A model generated the notes under the pieces. It saw nothing but the letters and a program-made list of their open reading frames with translations. It searched no databases and had not been told where the DNA came from. The translations under genes and the position numbers were made by a program. A stretch of 64,000 nucleotides of DNA. Origin: Gemmatimonas sp. Lineage in GTDB: Bacteria; Gemmatimonadota; Gemmatimonadetes; Gemmatimonadales; Gemmatimonadaceae. The stretch's first letter is position 1; the number at the start of each line of letters is the position of its first letter. Of this stretch, positions 62,280 to 64,000 are shown piece by piece. Location: assembly GCA_011390805.1 (NCBI GenBank), contig JAABRT010000011.1:1-64000 (forward strand). The letters run 5' to 3'.

Positions 62280-63588
62280 ACTCAGCGCTGCGCTCGACGC
62301 GGCCACCGAAGGGCTGGACCTTGCACAGGCTGAACCGCCGGCACCGCACACGTCAATCGCCGAACTGCGTCGCGTACGGCGCAAGCCATCATCGCGACTG
62401 ACTACCTTCTCGCTCTACGATGTAGATGGTGTCCTGCGTTTTGCGCCGGGGCTACCCGCGCTCACGACCGGGGGGCGCCGACGCCGGCGCGGCGACGCAG
62501 CGGGACTGGGCGGCGAAGTGGTGCGCACCTTCCGCTTTGAAGACTTGCCTCCCAATGAAATCGGGAAGTATCTCGCGGCCCTGGATCGCAAACTCAATCC
62601 GTCCGATGGACTGCGACAGCTGACATGGACCGACAGTGGTGCGCGCCTGTCGCCAGTGCAGCGCCTCGCCACAGGCCGCACGCTGCTCTTCATACACGGC
62701 ACATTCAGCAAGACCGAGGCAATGCTTGGTCAGCTCAACGGTTCAGCGCACGGCCGCGCATTCCTGAAAGATGTATTGCCTGCAGCACGACGCACTGGTC
62801 GCTACGCGCAGGTACTGGCCTTCGATCACGCCACAGTAGGCGTGAGTCCGGTGATGAACGCGTTTGATCTGGCGCGCGCCACACATGGAATAACTGGGCC
62901 TGTTGATGTGGTGTGCCACAGTCGCGGCGGGTTGGTTGCACGGTGGTGGCAAACCGGTTTCCGGCAGGATTTCGGCGATGCCAGAACGGTGTACGTGGGT
63001 TCGCCCCTCGCCGGCACCAGCCTGGCCGCACCGCCCCGCCTCAAAGCCTCGCTTGAGATGCTGGCCAATATTGCCAACGTGTTCACCGGCGTGGCCTCTA
63101 TGACGTCAGTGGCCGTTCCATTTCTGAGCGTGGCCACCGGCCTCATGAAAGTGGTGTCGTCAGTTACTTCCTTTGCCGCCAGCACTCCACTGCTCGACGC
63201 GGTCGTCGCCATGATTCCCGGCCTCGCGGCCCAGCAACGCGTTGGCAACAACGCCGAGCTGGCGCGACTGCAACGGCTGGTGGGCACGGCACCATCCAAC
63301 TGGTATGCCGTGCAAAGCAACTTTGAGCCCGATCCGGTGGGCTGGAAGTTCTGGAAACGCTTTGTGCGGCTGGGTACCGAAATCAAGGACGGGCTCGCCG
63401 ACGCCGTCTTTCGCGAGCCCAATGACCTGGTCGTGGACAGTGCGTCCATGAACACGCTGGGCGACACGGTCACCATTCCCGCTTCCCGGACACTCAACTT
63501 TGGCACGGGTGCACTGGTGCACCACTGCAACTACTTTGAGCAGCCGCAGACAGTGAAGTTTCTCCGTGAGATTCTGCTCAATCCCTAG
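62263..63588 (+). CDS. Alpha/beta-hydrolase (lipase/PGAP1-like, DUF7379 type)
   Basis: GTG 62263 gives 441 residues, translationally coupled to the minicistron and so to the CHAT gene. After a ~135-residue N-terminal region with an Arg-rich patch (residues 72-76), the catalytic domain has RTLLFIHGTFSKTEAM (oxyanion side) and VDVVCHSRGGLVARW with Ser220. It also has EPNDLVVDSASM (Asp388/392) and GALVHHCNYFE (His420/421). A Gly/Val-rich hydrophobic stretch (about 268-322) may touch membranes. It looks cytosolic and could be a phospholipase or esterase; acting downstream of the CHAT protease is a hypothesis. Confidence 0.82.
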   Translation: MTPLPALSAALDAATEGLDLAQAEPPAPHTSIAELRRVRRKPSSRLTTFSLYDVDGVLRFAPGLPALTTGGRRRRRGDAAGLGGEVVRTFRFEDLPPNEIGKYLAALDRKLNPSDGLRQLTWTDSGARLSPVQRLATGRTLLFIHGTFSKTEAMLGQLNGSAHGRAFLKDVLPAARRTGRYAQVLAFDHATVGVSPVMNAFDLARATHGITGPVDVVCHSRGGLVARWWQTGFRQDFGDARTVYVGSPLAGTSLAAPPRLKASLEMLANIANVFTGVASMTSVAVPFLSVATGLMKVVSSVTSFAASTPLLDAVVAMIPGLAAQQRVGNNAELARLQRLVGTAPSNWYAVQSNFEPDPVGWKFWKRFVRLGTEIKDGLADAVFREPNDLVVDSASMNTLGDTVTIPASRTLNFGTGALVHHCNYFEQPQTVKFLREILLNP

Positions 63589-63642
63589 CGTGCCGGACCC
63601 GGGCCGCTTGACGCCAAGCCTCGGCAGTCACTAAGAGTCCTC

Positions 63643-64000
63643 ATGCGAATCGTCGGCGGAAAACACAAAGGACGGCACCTCACGTCACCCAATGATTTCC
63701 GGGTGCGACCTACGGCTGAGCATGTGCGAGCGGCGTTGCTCGATGCGCTCAAACCTGACCTTCAGAAAGCGTCAGTGCTCGACCTGTTTGCCGGTACCGG
63801 CGCGCTGGGCCTCGAAGCGATGTCGCGTGGTGCGCGCCGCTGTGATTTTGTGGAGACAAGACCATCCAGCCTGCACGCGCTCAAAGCCAACGTTGCAGCG
63901 CTCGGCTACCAGGACAAGTCGCGCATATTCAAGAAAGATGCACTGCCGTTTGCCGCGGTACTCAGCGAAGGAAAATACGACATCGCATTTGTCGATCCGC
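63643..64000 (+). CDS. rsmD: 16S rRNA (guanine966-N2)-methyltransferase, 5' part (cut by window end)
   Basis: The frame opens at ATG 63643 (MRIVGGKHKGRHLTSP) and runs to the last base, so the stop lies outside. RVRPTAEHVRAALLDAL and the SAM-binding motif VLDLFAGTGALGLEAMSRGA are characteristic of RsmD. The window ends at IAFVDP, the start of the DPPY catalytic motif. RsmD methylates G966 of 16S rRNA in the small subunit. About 119 residues are visible of a usual ~185. Confidence 0.92.
   Translation, partial: MRIVGGKHKGRHLTSPNDFRVRPTAEHVRAALLDALKPDLQKASVLDLFAGTGALGLEAMSRGARRCDFVETRPSSLHALKANVAALGYQDKSRIFKKDALPFAAVLSEGKYDIAFVDP

Overview
The window is one dense stretch of a high-GC bacterial chromosome with genes on both strands, few gaps and many start/stop overlaps. 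The gene repertoire looks most like Gemmatimonadota: soluble hybrid histidine kinases, Ser/Thr kinases with WD40-like propellers, an ECF sigma/FecR/TonB-receptor trio, DUF5916 outer-membrane proteins and several exported S9, M28 and M24 peptidases. This placement rests on gene content and remembered family distributions, not on a marker-gene tree. I see no tRNA, rRNA, CRISPR array, transposase or prophage.

Layout. 1-3.9 kb: end of a GMC oxidoreductase, a MarR regulator with an acidic tail, a serine-glyoxylate-type aminotransferase and a 2-hydroxyacid dehydrogenase, all closely packed. 4-11.3 kb: esterase, DUF2461 protein, orphan ABC ATPase, HAD phosphatase, PLP dehydratase, a coiled-coil membrane protein, a TPR lipoprotein and a membrane protein. 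A 141-bp inverted-repeat element of REP/MITE type lies at 7245-7385. 11.2-16.4 kb: three-gene signalling operon (sensor kinase, lone receiver, hybrid kinase). 17.4-22.9 kb: ECF sigma factor, FecR anti-sigma and TonB-dependent receptor, then a fasciclin lipoprotein with an ECF-like promoter. 23.1-30.2 kb: a chemoreceptor with a very His-rich membrane domain, DUF411, GNAT and double AHSA1 proteins, a sensor-domain/hybrid-kinase pair and a Bax-inhibitor-like membrane protein. 30.3-47.1 kb: two Ser/Thr kinases, a DPP4-like peptidase, a DUF5916 protein, an alkaline-phosphatase-fold protein, an outer-membrane protein, and a two-gene glycan unit pairing a DUF579-like protein (a family known mainly from plant xylan methyltransferases) with a glycosyltransferase.

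49.2-50.8 kb holds a complete retron. A structured RNA region bounded by matching 16-base arms (one bulged base) is followed directly by a retron-type reverse transcriptase with a long N-terminal extension. No effector gene is evident beside it.

50.9-59.8 kb is mostly metabolism and periplasmic hydrolysis: M28 peptidase, PEP carboxylase (ppc), a Tat-exported protein, an M24 peptidase homologue, a VF530 protein and a GH3 N-acetylhexosaminidase. 59.9-63.6 kb carries a second likely conflict system: a protein combining a CHAT (caspase-like) protease with the beta-sandwich/transglutaminase-like module otherwise seen in DUF4011 defence helicases, coupled to an alpha/beta hydrolase. A 32-bp tandem duplication between the two genes creates an 11-codon minicistron. 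The window ends inside rsmD.
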